Source of the DNA: CAJQPP01 sp963793465
GTDB taxonomy: Bacteria; Planctomycetota; Planctomycetia; Pirellulales; Pirellulaceae
Reading direction: 5' to 3'
Assembly (NCBI GenBank): GCA_963793465.1
Contig: CAWCAJ010000001.1
Span: forward strand, 744,001 to 808,000
Length of the DNA: 64,000 bases
The notes beneath the pieces are model-generated. The model was given only the letters and a program-made list of their open reading frames with translations. It was not told the DNA's origin and made no database searches. The position numbers and the translations under genes were made by a program. Below, in pieces: positions 9,598-18,325 of the stretch; within the stretch, counting starts at the first letter, position 1; each line of letters opens with the position of its first letter.

Positions 9598-9689
9598 GAT
9601 CGGAATTGAAAGGACCGTGCTGGATTCGCAACGACACTGCTGGGCAAGCCAGCAGTGGCACCCCGCAGTTCGACCTGGCCAGGCCCCTA
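9598..9689 (-). repeat. 92-base hairpin repeat, copy A, ending at a stop codon
   Basis: This segment aligns without gaps to 63516-63607; I count 74 identical bases of 92. The centre (9635-9657) is a perfect nine-pair hairpin, CACTGCTGG and CCAGCAGTG around a five-base loop. The element ends exactly at the TAG stop of the minus-strand gene beginning at 9687, so on that strand it forms the first 90 or so bases of the 3' untranslated region. The hairpin is not followed by a T-run, so a classical intrinsic terminator is doubtful. It may be a repetitive palindromic element that stabilises transcript ends. Confidence 0.75.
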
Positions 9690-10718
9690 GCGTCCGGGAA
9701 CGGCGTTTCGTTGGGGCGGTTGAGGCGCATCGCCCAGGTGGTATCCCTGACGGAAATAATGCTGGGATTGCGGGCTGGCGGAGGTGGGTCGTCGTCTCAG
9801 ACCGGGCTGGCCGGCTGGTTGATAGCTGGCGGTCGCCTGAGTGGGCTCGGTGAATCCGGTGGTTTGCACTGCCGCCGTCGGCACAGGCTGACTTTGCGAC
9901 CGCTGCCAAACCACGCCGGCCATTTCCTGAAACCGATGGCGAACCTCGGGAGTCAGGCCATCCACCCGTTGTGCCATTCGTTGCACTCCGGGTCCATTGC
10001 GGGCGCTGGTGCCCGACAACTTTTCCGCGAACTTCAAGGTCTCAACAAAGTTGTGGTCGGCGGTGGTTCCTACCAAGGGGTGGATCGTCCGGGCAATAAT
10101 GCTGGCGGCCAGGTTATCGATCTTCATGAAGAAGTTCATGCAACTGGTTACCTGCGGTTGGCCATCCGGACCCCGGTGATAATTGGACTCCACCATGATC
10201 ACGCAACTGCCCGTCACCTTTCCGAACACCATCGGCCCATCGTATTCCCCGTCGGCCAGGTAAATATTCAGGTTCGGCTGTCCATAGACGAGATCAGCCG
10301 TGGTGGTCGTGCCGGCCCCGTCGGAAGCCTGCAAACGAAACGCAGCGGTGCGTCGCGCGGTCATCTCCGAGATTCCCATCAGCCGCCAGGTTCCAATGAT
10401 GGACTCCGGATAACGCAACAGGAACAGGTACATGTCCGGATCGGATTGAATGGTCGTTACGGGAAGTTGCCGGTAGAGGCTGGACTTATTGACCACATCC
10501 GCAACCCGGCGGGCAACCGCCGGCGACATTTGTTGGTAGGGGATCCGCGCGGCAGCTTGTTTCCGCAGGGAATTGCTGGTGGAGCCAGTGGCCATGGATT
10601 CGACCAGCTGAGCCTCCACCTTCCACGGCGCTCCCACCAGTAAAGTGCACAGCATCATCGCGAGCATCATCACTCGAAAGCAATTGCCCGGCAGGCTGGG
10701 TTGGTTTTGGAGTTTCAT
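9687..10718 (-). CDS. Exported protein of unknown function
   Basis: I do not recognise the family. From ATG 10718 the protein has 343 residues and starts with a signal peptide (hydrophobic run VMMLAMMLCTLLVG, likely cut near VEAQ). The middle, about residues 60-240, looks like a compact mixed alpha/beta domain with patterns such as PDMYLFLLRYPESIIGTWR and YGQPNLNIYLADGEYDGP. The last 80 residues are Gln/Pro/Thr-rich and look disordered. Upstream codons in the same frame add a stretch without signal character, so I reject them. The gene is not tightly linked to the next one, and a repeat element abuts its stop. Confidence 0.7.
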   Translation of the reverse strand: MKLQNQPSLPGNCFRVMMLAMMLCTLLVGAPWKVEAQLVESMATGSTSNSLRKQAAARIPYQQMSPAVARRVADVVNKSSLYRQLPVTTIQSDPDMYLFLLRYPESIIGTWRLMGISEMTARRTAAFRLQASDGAGTTTTADLVYGQPNLNIYLADGEYDGPMVFGKVTGSCVIMVESNYHRGPDGQPQVTSCMNFFMKIDNLAASIIARTIHPLVGTTADHNFVETLKFAEKLSGTSARNGPGVQRMAQRVDGLTPEVRHRFQEMAGVVWQRSQSQPVPTAAVQTTGFTEPTQATASYQPAGQPGLRRRPTSASPQSQHYFRQGYHLGDAPQPPQRNAVPGR

Positions 10719-10943
10719 GCTGCGCGACGTTGTGTGGCCCCCATCAAACCAGCTTCTACGCAACCCCCGTGCGGAAGTTCAGCGACTGCAACCCGTACAC
10801 CGGGATGCGAGCTGGTACACAAGGTCTTCATCGGCAACCGCAGTTGCGAAAGTCTACCGATTCTCGGAATCGAGCCAGTGACAGCATGTTTCAGCTGGCA
10901 AGATTTGCGAAATCGTCAAGACGAGAACGGGCCGAGCGATTGC

Positions 10944-12044
10944 TTACTCGCCCACTTTTTTGGGTGTGTATTCGTGATCCCGCTTCCGAACGACGGTGGC
11001 TTTCACAATCTTGCTGGGCTGGGCCCCGGTGGGACGACTGGGATCGATTTTCACGAGCTTGCCTAAAACCTCTTTACCCTCGATCACTCGCCCAAAGGCG
11101 GTGTGGACCCCGTCCAAATGGGGTGTCGGCAGGAAGGTCAGGAAGAATTGGGAGCCACCGGTGTCCTTTCCGGCATGGGCCATACTCAACGTACCTGCGT
11201 AATGGTGCCGATAATCTTCGCGTTCACATTCGCAGGGAATCTTGTAACCTGGGCCACCGCCACCGGTCCCTTCCGGGCAACCGCCTTGAGCCATGAAATT
11301 GGCCAGCACGCGGTGAAAAGAAAGCCCATCGTAATAGCCGCTCTCAACCAGGTTGACAAAATTGGCTACCGTATTGGGAGCCTGGTTTTCGAACAGCTCG
11401 ATAGTGACATTGCCCTCGCTGGTTTCCATCACAACGCGAGGCAAATCATCGGCGGCGGCTTCGGCGGCACGAATCTCCTGTTCGACGGTCCAATTCTTGC
11501 GGATCTCGTCCAGCTTCCCCAGTATGGGTGTTCCCAATCGCACTTGACCCGTTTCTCCCGCTGTTTGGAAATAGGAAGCCGCCTTCTCAAACTGATCCAT
11601 CCCGAAGGCCGCCATGCCGGCCACGTCATACAGGTTTTCGTTCTGACATTGGTTGCCAATCAACAGGTCGGTGATCTCGGCGGCCTGCTGATACTGGTCA
11701 TTCGTCGCTTCACTGGCGGCCAAGCCAACCAGGATTTCGCTGACTTTCTGATTGGCGTTGGGGGCATCTCGATAGGCCGTCAAGGCCGTGGCCCGCATTT
11801 GAGGCAACATATCCTGTCCCTGTTTTTGCAAGGCCAGGAATCGATCGCGAAGGGCACTCATGGCAGCGGCGTCACTGCGGTCAGCCGATCGAGCCTCGGT
11901 CATCAGGGTTTGCACCTGCTCGTTGATTTCTGTCCACTGGGCCAGGGTTTGTTCGAAGGCCACCTGGCTGTCTTGAGCGTTGGTGGCTGGGGTAAGCACA
12001 GGGATAATCAGCAAGGCGCAGACCGCCAAGAAACGCGTACACAT
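10944..12044 (-). CDS. Exported cyclophilin-type peptidyl-prolyl isomerase
   Basis: Cyclophilins isomerise X-Pro bonds and assist folding. The domain is C-terminal, residues about 190-355, and contains FHRVLANFMAQGG, the active-site strand with Arg and Phe, then GTLSMAHAG, GSQFF and LDGVHTAFGRV. A signal peptide (LAVCALLIIPVLTPATNA) directs it across the inner membrane. Residues about 30-180 form a helical segment that may be a protein-interaction domain; it is not part of the usual 160-residue enzyme. A loop rich in Gly and Cys (CPEGTGGGGPGYKIPCECE) is inserted after the FHRV strand, as in several bacterial cyclophilins. It stands alone between two other genes for exported proteins. Confidence 0.92.
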   Translation of the reverse strand: MCTRFLAVCALLIIPVLTPATNAQDSQVAFEQTLAQWTEINEQVQTLMTEARSADRSDAAAMSALRDRFLALQKQGQDMLPQMRATALTAYRDAPNANQKVSEILVGLAASEATNDQYQQAAEITDLLIGNQCQNENLYDVAGMAAFGMDQFEKAASYFQTAGETGQVRLGTPILGKLDEIRKNWTVEQEIRAAEAAADDLPRVVMETSEGNVTIELFENQAPNTVANFVNLVESGYYDGLSFHRVLANFMAQGGCPEGTGGGGPGYKIPCECEREDYRHHYAGTLSMAHAGKDTGGSQFFLTFLPTPHLDGVHTAFGRVIEGKEVLGKLVKIDPSRPTGAQPSKIVKATVVRKRDHEYTPKKVGE

Positions 12045-12216
12045 ACGAATGACTCCTGAAAGCGTGCCACCCGACCGTCCAGACGGATGCTGAAGGGGCG
12101 GGTGCGGGATTTTTTGCGAGATACTTTTTGCGAATGCAGGAGGTCAGGAATCAACCGGATGCATGACCGGCAGGCCCTAACGGCGTTGAATTCCGCCCCC
12201 TTTGCCAATCCCTAGG

Positions 12217-13893
12217 TTAGCGGCGGAGCGTGTCCAGTGCGATGACCCTTTCGGCCGTCACGTGATTTAGCTGCAATTGCTGATGAAATCCACGATTGCC
12301 AATGATACCGACACGCTGGTTCAAGTAGGGCCGCAAGTTCACTCCGGGCAATGCGGCGATATGATGCGTGACCTTTCCCGTCTCGTCCTGCAGGACATAG
12401 GTCTTGGGAGCCAGACCACCATCACGCACCAATTCGTTCAAATAGCCATGGGCGTCGTAGTTGTAGAGCATCCCGTCGCCCTGAGGGGAGTTGGACATAC
12501 CGGGGGCGGTCATCTGCATGGCGGTCGCCGGAGCCGCCATCGGTATGGCGGGGTTGGCCACCATGCCGCGATTTTGCAGGCCTTGCAGATCGGCGGGACC
12601 ACCCTGACCCGTGGCTCGGTATCCCGCCTGAATTTCTCGGCACTGGCGAATCCGGTCCATCAGTCGATTGATTTGGTCCTGGTCCGGCGCGGTCAGGCTG
12701 GTACCGCGAATACTCTCCAGTTCCGCAGCCAATGGAAACAGGTTCCATTCTGCGGGCTGTTTCAACATCTCTTGCGTCAGTCGCATTTCCAGTGATTGCA
12801 ACGAAGGGTTACCCCAAGGGGGCGGTGCCGCTGGGTAAGGTTGTTGGATCGAGGAGGCCTGGGCCACGGGAAACGTGGCCGCCGAATCGAAGGACCCAAA
12901 AATTTCGGAACGCGTGTGCCGCATGTTGGGAACATCCGGGCTGGACAGGGTGCCCTGGGCGAATGTGTCTTGAGGGAAATTCGCTGCCGCCGATTCGGAA
13001 ACGAACCGCGACCGCTCCTCCACAAAGTTGGAGATAGTTTGACGAGCCGGCTGCCAACCGCCGCCAGTTGGGGAGGTCGGGGGATTGGCGACTGCAACAA
13101 CCAGCGGATGTTCGTTGCTCGCCGTTGTCTGGTCCTCCATCGTCCATTGACCAGGCACCTGTCGCTGGATGGGCCCCCATTCGTCGAACGGAGCCGGGTC
13201 GGTGGATGCCTGGTGGGGCGGAGGCTGACGCCACCCAGGGGCCGTGTTTGCCGGGGAATTTCCGCGGGAAAGTGGCTTCGTTTCCGCGTTTTCGGCAGCC
13301 GACCCGATTTCCGGAAAACTTGGATTGGGATCATCCTCGGCCATCATGTGCCCAGGTTCATCCCGCTCGAGTGATTCGATATCGCCGGCCGCAATCCAGC
13401 GAAACTCACCAGCCGGAGGTTCAATCTGAATCCAGTCGGGTTGATCGGCACCCAATTCAAACTCATCGCGATCCACTGCACCAAGCACTTGCACGGTCTC
13501 GCCGCGACGGAGCTTGACCTGCCACAGGGGTTTTTCAACCGGCTCCAGCCGCGTTCCCACCCAGGCCAGGGCCTGTGGTTGCACTACTTCGGCGGAGCCG
13601 TCGTCCTGGATTTCCACTTCGTCACGCTGCACCAGCGAAAAACTGCTGGCCGGAGGCCGAATGGCAACCCAGCCACCCGGATCGTGACGATAGACTTCCA
13701 CTTCGGTACCTTCGCTCAAGACCTCGGTCCCATAATGGGAGGGACCCGGACCGCTGAGCACCATGGCTTGCTCGCTGACCACCACGGCGCGATATGGAAA
13801 ATCAGCGGGCTGAGCAACGACTTGACCGGTAGCGACTTGACCGGTAGCGGCCAGCAGGCAAAGACATACCAGGCTTTTTTTGAAAGTATCCAT
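12217..13893 (-). CDS. Exported SH3-like domain protein
   Basis: The start ATG 13893 gives a signal peptide (LVCLCLLAATGQ). Residues about 35-80 and 105-165 read as two bacterial SH3 repeats, each with the pattern of a short barrel (AVVVSEQAMVLSGPGPSHYGTEVLSEGTEVEVY and WQVKLRRGETVQVLG). Bacterial SH3 domains usually bind peptidoglycan or other wall polymers. The 300-residue centre is Pro/Ala/Gln-rich and disordered; the last 70 residues form another small domain (KVTHHIAALPGVNLRPYLNQ). A 15-base unit is repeated in tandem in the signal-peptide region (residues GQVATGQV). The function beyond wall association is unknown. Confidence 0.72.
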   Translation of the reverse strand: MDTFKKSLVCLCLLAATGQVATGQVVAQPADFPYRAVVVSEQAMVLSGPGPSHYGTEVLSEGTEVEVYRHDPGGWVAIRPPASSFSLVQRDEVEIQDDGSAEVVQPQALAWVGTRLEPVEKPLWQVKLRRGETVQVLGAVDRDEFELGADQPDWIQIEPPAGEFRWIAAGDIESLERDEPGHMMAEDDPNPSFPEIGSAAENAETKPLSRGNSPANTAPGWRQPPPHQASTDPAPFDEWGPIQRQVPGQWTMEDQTTASNEHPLVVAVANPPTSPTGGGWQPARQTISNFVEERSRFVSESAAANFPQDTFAQGTLSSPDVPNMRHTRSEIFGSFDSAATFPVAQASSIQQPYPAAPPPWGNPSLQSLEMRLTQEMLKQPAEWNLFPLAAELESIRGTSLTAPDQDQINRLMDRIRQCREIQAGYRATGQGGPADLQGLQNRGMVANPAIPMAAPATAMQMTAPGMSNSPQGDGMLYNYDAHGYLNELVRDGGLAPKTYVLQDETGKVTHHIAALPGVNLRPYLNQRVGIIGNRGFHQQLQLNHVTAERVIALDTLRR

Positions 13894-14280
13894 ACGATGA
13901 CACACACGCTGCGGTAGAAAACAAACGTTGTGGCTTGTAACGGAAACCAGATCCGTCGGGCAAGTGCAATCGGAAGCCGAATGGCTGAGCAACGCCGTTC
14001 GCCGGGATTTGCCAATCCAGTTCCCTTACCAGTTCCCTTACCAGTTCCCTTACCAGTTCCCTTACCAGTTCCCTTACCAGCTCCCAATCCAGCGGTCAAA
14101 CCGTGGCAACAGGCAACAGCGGATTCTCGGCAGCGGCGATGCCGTGCTGGCAGAAAACGGCGTCCCGGGATGGGGTTGGGAGTTGATCGGGAGCCGCGTG
14201 TCCCAAGTACGAACCACCCCAGCGCCGCACAGGCGACCGATCCCGTCCCCAGACGCGCCATTTTCGGCCGGGACGGGACG
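13894..14280. other. Intergenic region between SH3-like gene and map
   Basis: A 387-base gap holding the minisatellite at 14017-14088. A minus-strand open frame (14261-13716) spans it, but it overlaps the start of the SH3-like gene and its middle is only the translated repeat, so I do not call a gene. Confidence 0.4.
14017..14088. repeat. Tandem repeat, 12-base unit, five perfect copies plus one variant
   Basis: The unit CCAGTTCCCTTA occurs five times in a row without error (14017-14076) and is followed by the variant CCAGCTCCCAAT. It lies between the methionine aminopeptidase stop and the SH3-like gene. The unit length is a multiple of three, but no real gene appears to cross it. Copy number should vary between strains. 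Confidence 0.95.
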
Positions 14281-15102
14281 TTAAGCGGTAGCGAAGCGGT
14301 GTCCTCGTTGCGGGCCGAGTTGCGTCAGCGTCAGTATCTCGGGACCATCTTCGGTCATCAGGATCGTGTGTTCGAACTGAGCTGAAAGCTGACTGTCGGC
14401 GGTCCGCACCGTCCAGCCATCCTTGCTGTCCAGGCGGGTACGATGCGTGCCCAGATTCACCATGGGCTCAATCGTAAAACACATTCCCGGATCCAGACGA
14501 TCCCGTCGACTCTGCTGAGTCGGCACATGCGGGATGTTGGGTCGTTGATGAAACATCATGCCGATGCCATGTCCGACATACTTGTCCACGACACCATAAC
14601 CAAAGTTGCTTTTCACATAGGGCACAATGGTTTCGCCGATCGTGACCACTCGGCAGCCCGGCGAGATCGCGTCGATGGCCAGATACAGGCAATCAAATGC
14701 GCACTGCGTCAACTGCACCGCTTCGGGAGTCGGCGTACCGATTAGGAAGGTCTCAGACTGGTCGCCGTGCCAGCCATCCACGATGGTCGTCAAGTCGACG
14801 TTGACAATGTCTCCCTGTTTCAGCTCATAAGCACCGGGAATACCGTGGCAGACCACATCATTGACACTGATGCAACAGCTCTTGGGAAAAGGAAACGAGT
14901 CACCGGCGTAATTCAAACATGCCGGAATATGGCCATGGGCGGCAGTGAAATCGTGCACCTCCTGGTCAATCTCTTCGGTTCTCACCCCTGCCTTGACCAG
15001 TGGGCGAATATGGTCCATCAACTGGGCATTGAACCTGCCGGCCGCCCGCATCTTTTCACGTTCTTTCTGGCTCAGACGGAGTCGGGGTGTTTTTCTAATC
15101 AT
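14281..15102 (-). CDS. map: Methionine aminopeptidase, type I
   Basis: The enzyme removes the initiator methionine from nascent proteins, using two metal ions. The ligands are all present: DLTTIVDGWHGDQSETF gives the two Asp residues, GHGIGMMFHQ the His, FTIEPMV the first Glu and QFEHTILMT the second Glu. HIPACLNYAGDSFPFPKSCC contains the substrate-binding His segment. The 273 residues are close to the type I length; a basic lead of about 15 residues (RKTPRLRLSQKERE) precedes the first helix. No zinc-finger extension is present. It stands alone, far from rplX/secY genes with which map is often found. Confidence 0.95.
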   Translation of the reverse strand: MIRKTPRLRLSQKEREKMRAAGRFNAQLMDHIRPLVKAGVRTEEIDQEVHDFTAAHGHIPACLNYAGDSFPFPKSCCISVNDVVCHGIPGAYELKQGDIVNVDLTTIVDGWHGDQSETFLIGTPTPEAVQLTQCAFDCLYLAIDAISPGCRVVTIGETIVPYVKSNFGYGVVDKYVGHGIGMMFHQRPNIPHVPTQQSRRDRLDPGMCFTIEPMVNLGTHRTRLDSKDGWTVRTADSQLSAQFEHTILMTEDGPEILTLTQLGPQRGHRFATA

Positions 15103-15513
15103 GGCCTGATCTGTAAATCCATTACCTGGGTGGATGGGTTGCCGGCAAACTCAGAATTTGCGCGGGGGCAGGGGGGTGGGGCAGGCGAACCGCGATCCTG
15201 CAGGTATGTCATACTCGAAGTGGGTCCGCTGCGTTATGATGTCCGATTGTCCCTTACAATACCAGTTCCTGAATTCAAGATCAGGGGTTTTTTCCGGGTT
15301 TCGCCCGCACAATGGTCAGGCTTTACCCAATTGCCCTTGGCGAGCGAAAATTCGTTCGTCTGACAATTACGCGTTCAAAAAACAGTTGGTTCCGCCGTTT
15401 CATCCTGGCAATCTGGAAAAACGCTGAAATCTGACATTCGATCGGCAGACTCCTGCGTTGCCTCAGCCCGGCCGGCCCATTGCTTCTCCCATCAGCCTCA
15501 ATCAACCCGCACC
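15103..15513. other. Intergenic region between divergent map and leuS
   Basis: About 410 bases that should hold the promoters of both genes. I find no T-box-like leader, no strong hairpin and no credible small gene. Confidence 0.4.
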
Positions 15514-18267
15514 ATGCCCCGATACAATCCAGCAGTCATCGAACCACGTTGGCAAAAATTTTGGCAGGATCACAAGACGTTCCAATGTCCGGAACTCCCC
15601 ACCGCTGAGAAGGTTTATGTCCTGGACATGTTTCCCTATCCCAGCGGAGCGGGATTGCACGTGGGTCACCCCGAAGGCTACACCGCCACGGATATCGTCT
15701 GTCGCTACCAACGCATGCTGGGCAAAAGCGTCCTGCATCCGATGGGTTTTGATGCTTTTGGTTTGCCGGCCGAAGAATACGCGATCAAGACCAACACGCC
15801 ACCCCGTGAGTCGACCGAGAAGAACATCGCCACGTTTCGTCGCCAGCTGAAAATGCTGGGATTCAGTTACGATTGGGATCGGGAACTGGCCACCACCGAT
15901 GTCGCTTACTTTCGCTGGACGCAGTGGATCTTCCTGGTGCTGTTCGATACCTGGTTTGACAAGCAGCAGCAAAAGGGACGGCCCATCGCGGAACTGCCAA
16001 TTCCGGATGACATGCGGGCTGCCGGGGAAACCGCCGTGGCCCAATACCGCGATGAACATCGACTGGCTTACCAATCGGATGAACTTGTCAACTGGTGTCC
16101 GGCACTGGGAACGGTGCTGGCCAATGAAGAGGTCATCGACGGCAAAAGCGAAAGGGGCGGACACCCGGTGGAACGTCGCCCCCTGCGGCAGTGGATGCTG
16201 AAAATTACCGCCTATGGCGACCGGTTGGAAAAGGACCTGGAGCCGCTGGACTGGTCTTATGGCATCAAGAAACTGCAATCGGACTGGATCGGTCGCAGCA
16301 GCGGAGCCGAGGTGGACTTCTTTATCGGTCCGTCTCAGGATTTCCAGCGATGGCGGAGCACACGCCAAGAGTCCGGTTTTCCCAAACAGGCGGACGATCA
16401 GGTCTTACGGGTCTATACCACGCGTCCCGATACGCTGTTCGGGGCCACTTACATGGTCATTGCACCGGAACACCCTCTGATCGAACGACTGACGTCTGCC
16501 GAACAAGCCGGGCAGGTCGCAACCTATGTGCAAAAAGCAGCGACCCGCAGTGATCGGGAACGCCAGCAAACCGCCAAACAAAAGACCGGGGTTTTTCTGG
16601 GCGCTTGCGCGATCAATCCCTTGAACGGGGAATCCATCCCGGTCTGGGTGGCCGACTATGTGTTGGCATCCTATGGAACCGGCGCGATTATGGCGGTTCC
16701 GGCGCATGACGAAAGGGACTTTGAATTCGCGCAGCAGTTTGGGTTGCCGGTCGTGCCCGTTTATGATCCGGCCCCGGATGTCCAGGACCTGGATCGCCAG
16801 GCGTTGGCGGACGGTCGAGCCTGCTATGCCGGCGATGGACAATCGATCAACTCCGGGCCCTACAACGGGCTGGATACCACCACCTTCCAACAGCGTGTGA
16901 TCGCGGACTTGCAGCAAGCGGGCACCGCTCAGCAAGCGGTGAATTACAAACTGCGTGACTGGCTGTTCAGTCGGCAACGTTTTTGGGGCGAGCCCTTTCC
17001 GATCCTGCACGAACTGGATGATACCGGACAGCCCACGGGCATGATTCGCGCAGTCGACCCCCAGGACCTGCCAGTCGATTTGCCCCACATCGAAGACTTC
17101 CAGCCACATGGCAAACCCGAACCGCCGCTGGGAAAAGCACCGGACGACTGGCTGTATCCCGTGGTGGATGGAAAAAAGTACCGCCGGGAGATCAATACCA
17201 TGCCTCAGTGGGCGGGATCCTGCTGGTACTACCTGAGATTTATCGATCCCCACAATGACCAGCAGTTTGTGGATCCCGAAAAAGAGCGCGCCTGGATGCC
17301 CGTCGATCTGTATGTCGGTGGAGCGGAACACGCCGTCTTGCACCTGTTGTATGCGCGGTTCTGGCACAAGGTGCTGTTTGATCGAGGCTACCTGAGTACG
17401 CCCGAGCCTTTCCGCAAACTGGTCAACCAGGGCATGATCCTCGGTGAAATGGAATTCACTCTGGAGAATGGTGAGAGCGTATCGGCGGACGATGTCCAGA
17501 AACAGGGTGATGGGTTCGTGCTCAAGGATAACCCCAAGGTCAAGGTGGATAGCCGGGCCCACAAGATGTCCAAAGCCCGAGGTAACGTGGTCAACCCGGA
17601 TGATATCGTGGCCGACTATGGTGCCGACTCGCTGCGTCTGTATGAGATGTTTATGGGACCCCTGGAAGCCTCCAAGCCCTGGAGCATGCAAGGGGTCAGC
17701 GGTGTCAAGGGTTTTCTGGATCGCGCCTGGCGGATGATCGTGGACACCCACGCAGAAGCGAGCCAGCTGGCTCCCGCCATCAGCGACGAGCCACCAAACC
17801 GAGAACAGTCCCAGGTTCTGCACAAGACCATCAAGGCCGTTACCGACGATTTTGAAGCCCTGAGTTTCAATACGGCGATCGCGCGGCTGATGGAATTTGT
17901 CAACTTCTTTACCAAACAGGATCGCCGCCCCAAAGCACTGATGGAGTCCTTCGTGCTGCTGCTGGCCCCCATGGCGCCCCATATTGCCGAAGAACTCTGG
18001 CAGATCCTGGGACACTCATCCAGTTTGGCGTACCAGCCCTGGCCGCGTTACGACGAGGCTTTGACCGTGGATGATGAAATCGAAATCCCGGTGCAAATCA
18101 ACGGCAAAGTCAAAGTCAAGATCCAGGTCCCTCGCGAGACTTCCCAAGGGGACCTGGAGTCTCTGGCCCGCGGCGACGCGCGAATCGAACAACTGATCGC
18201 AGGTGCCTCGGTTACCAAGGTGATTGTCGTTCCCGGGCGACTGGTGAACTTTGTGATCAAGGCCTGA
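15514..18267 (+). CDS. leuS: Leucyl-tRNA synthetase
   Basis: This class Ia synthetase charges tRNA-Leu. The HIGH motif is HVGH at residues 49-52, and the KMSKS motif appears as KMSKA at 684-688, followed by RGNVVNPDD. The CP1 editing domain is present around residues 230-430, with the segment TRPDTLFGATYMVIAPEHP and the GTGAIMAVPAHDERD editing-pocket motif. The anticodon-binding domain and the C-terminal beta domain (IPVQINGKVKVKIQVP) complete 917 residues, longer than E. coli LeuRS (860). Some of the extra length lies around residues 150-180. The last Ser of KMSKS being Ala is seen in some synthetases and need not mean loss. mutY follows after about 60 bases. Confidence 0.97.
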   Translation: MPRYNPAVIEPRWQKFWQDHKTFQCPELPTAEKVYVLDMFPYPSGAGLHVGHPEGYTATDIVCRYQRMLGKSVLHPMGFDAFGLPAEEYAIKTNTPPRESTEKNIATFRRQLKMLGFSYDWDRELATTDVAYFRWTQWIFLVLFDTWFDKQQQKGRPIAELPIPDDMRAAGETAVAQYRDEHRLAYQSDELVNWCPALGTVLANEEVIDGKSERGGHPVERRPLRQWMLKITAYGDRLEKDLEPLDWSYGIKKLQSDWIGRSSGAEVDFFIGPSQDFQRWRSTRQESGFPKQADDQVLRVYTTRPDTLFGATYMVIAPEHPLIERLTSAEQAGQVATYVQKAATRSDRERQQTAKQKTGVFLGACAINPLNGESIPVWVADYVLASYGTGAIMAVPAHDERDFEFAQQFGLPVVPVYDPAPDVQDLDRQALADGRACYAGDGQSINSGPYNGLDTTTFQQRVIADLQQAGTAQQAVNYKLRDWLFSRQRFWGEPFPILHELDDTGQPTGMIRAVDPQDLPVDLPHIEDFQPHGKPEPPLGKAPDDWLYPVVDGKKYRREINTMPQWAGSCWYYLRFIDPHNDQQFVDPEKERAWMPVDLYVGGAEHAVLHLLYARFWHKVLFDRGYLSTPEPFRKLVNQGMILGEMEFTLENGESVSADDVQKQGDGFVLKDNPKVKVDSRAHKMSKARGNVVNPDDIVADYGADSLRLYEMFMGPLEASKPWSMQGVSGVKGFLDRAWRMIVDTHAEASQLAPAISDEPPNREQSQVLHKTIKAVTDDFEALSFNTAIARLMEFVNFFTKQDRRPKALMESFVLLLAPMAPHIAEELWQILGHSSSLAYQPWPRYDEALTVDDEIEIPVQINGKVKVKIQVPRETSQGDLESLARGDARIEQLIAGASVTKVIVVPGRLVNFVIKA

Positions 18268-18325
18268 CCCATCCGCCGTATCCGATTGCGACCGCAGCAC
18301 AGCGGTGCGGAATCAGCAACTACGA

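Noticed and set aside
14017..14088. Possible CRISPR array
   Set aside because: The units are contiguous with no spacers and only 12 bases long; no cas genes are present.
13716..14261. Minus-strand frame with GTGK repeats between map and the SH3-like gene
   Set aside because: The repeat is only the translated 12-base minisatellite, and the frame overlaps the first 178 bases of the SH3-like gene in another frame.
15103..15513. T-box or other amino-acid-sensing leader before leuS
   Set aside because: No T-box sequence, specifier loop or antiterminator hairpin could be recognised.
16405..18015. 536-codon open frame antisense to leuS
   Set aside because: It lies wholly opposite a clear leuS, its product is His/Gln/Arg-rich without domains, and such long antisense frames are expected in GC-rich coding DNA.
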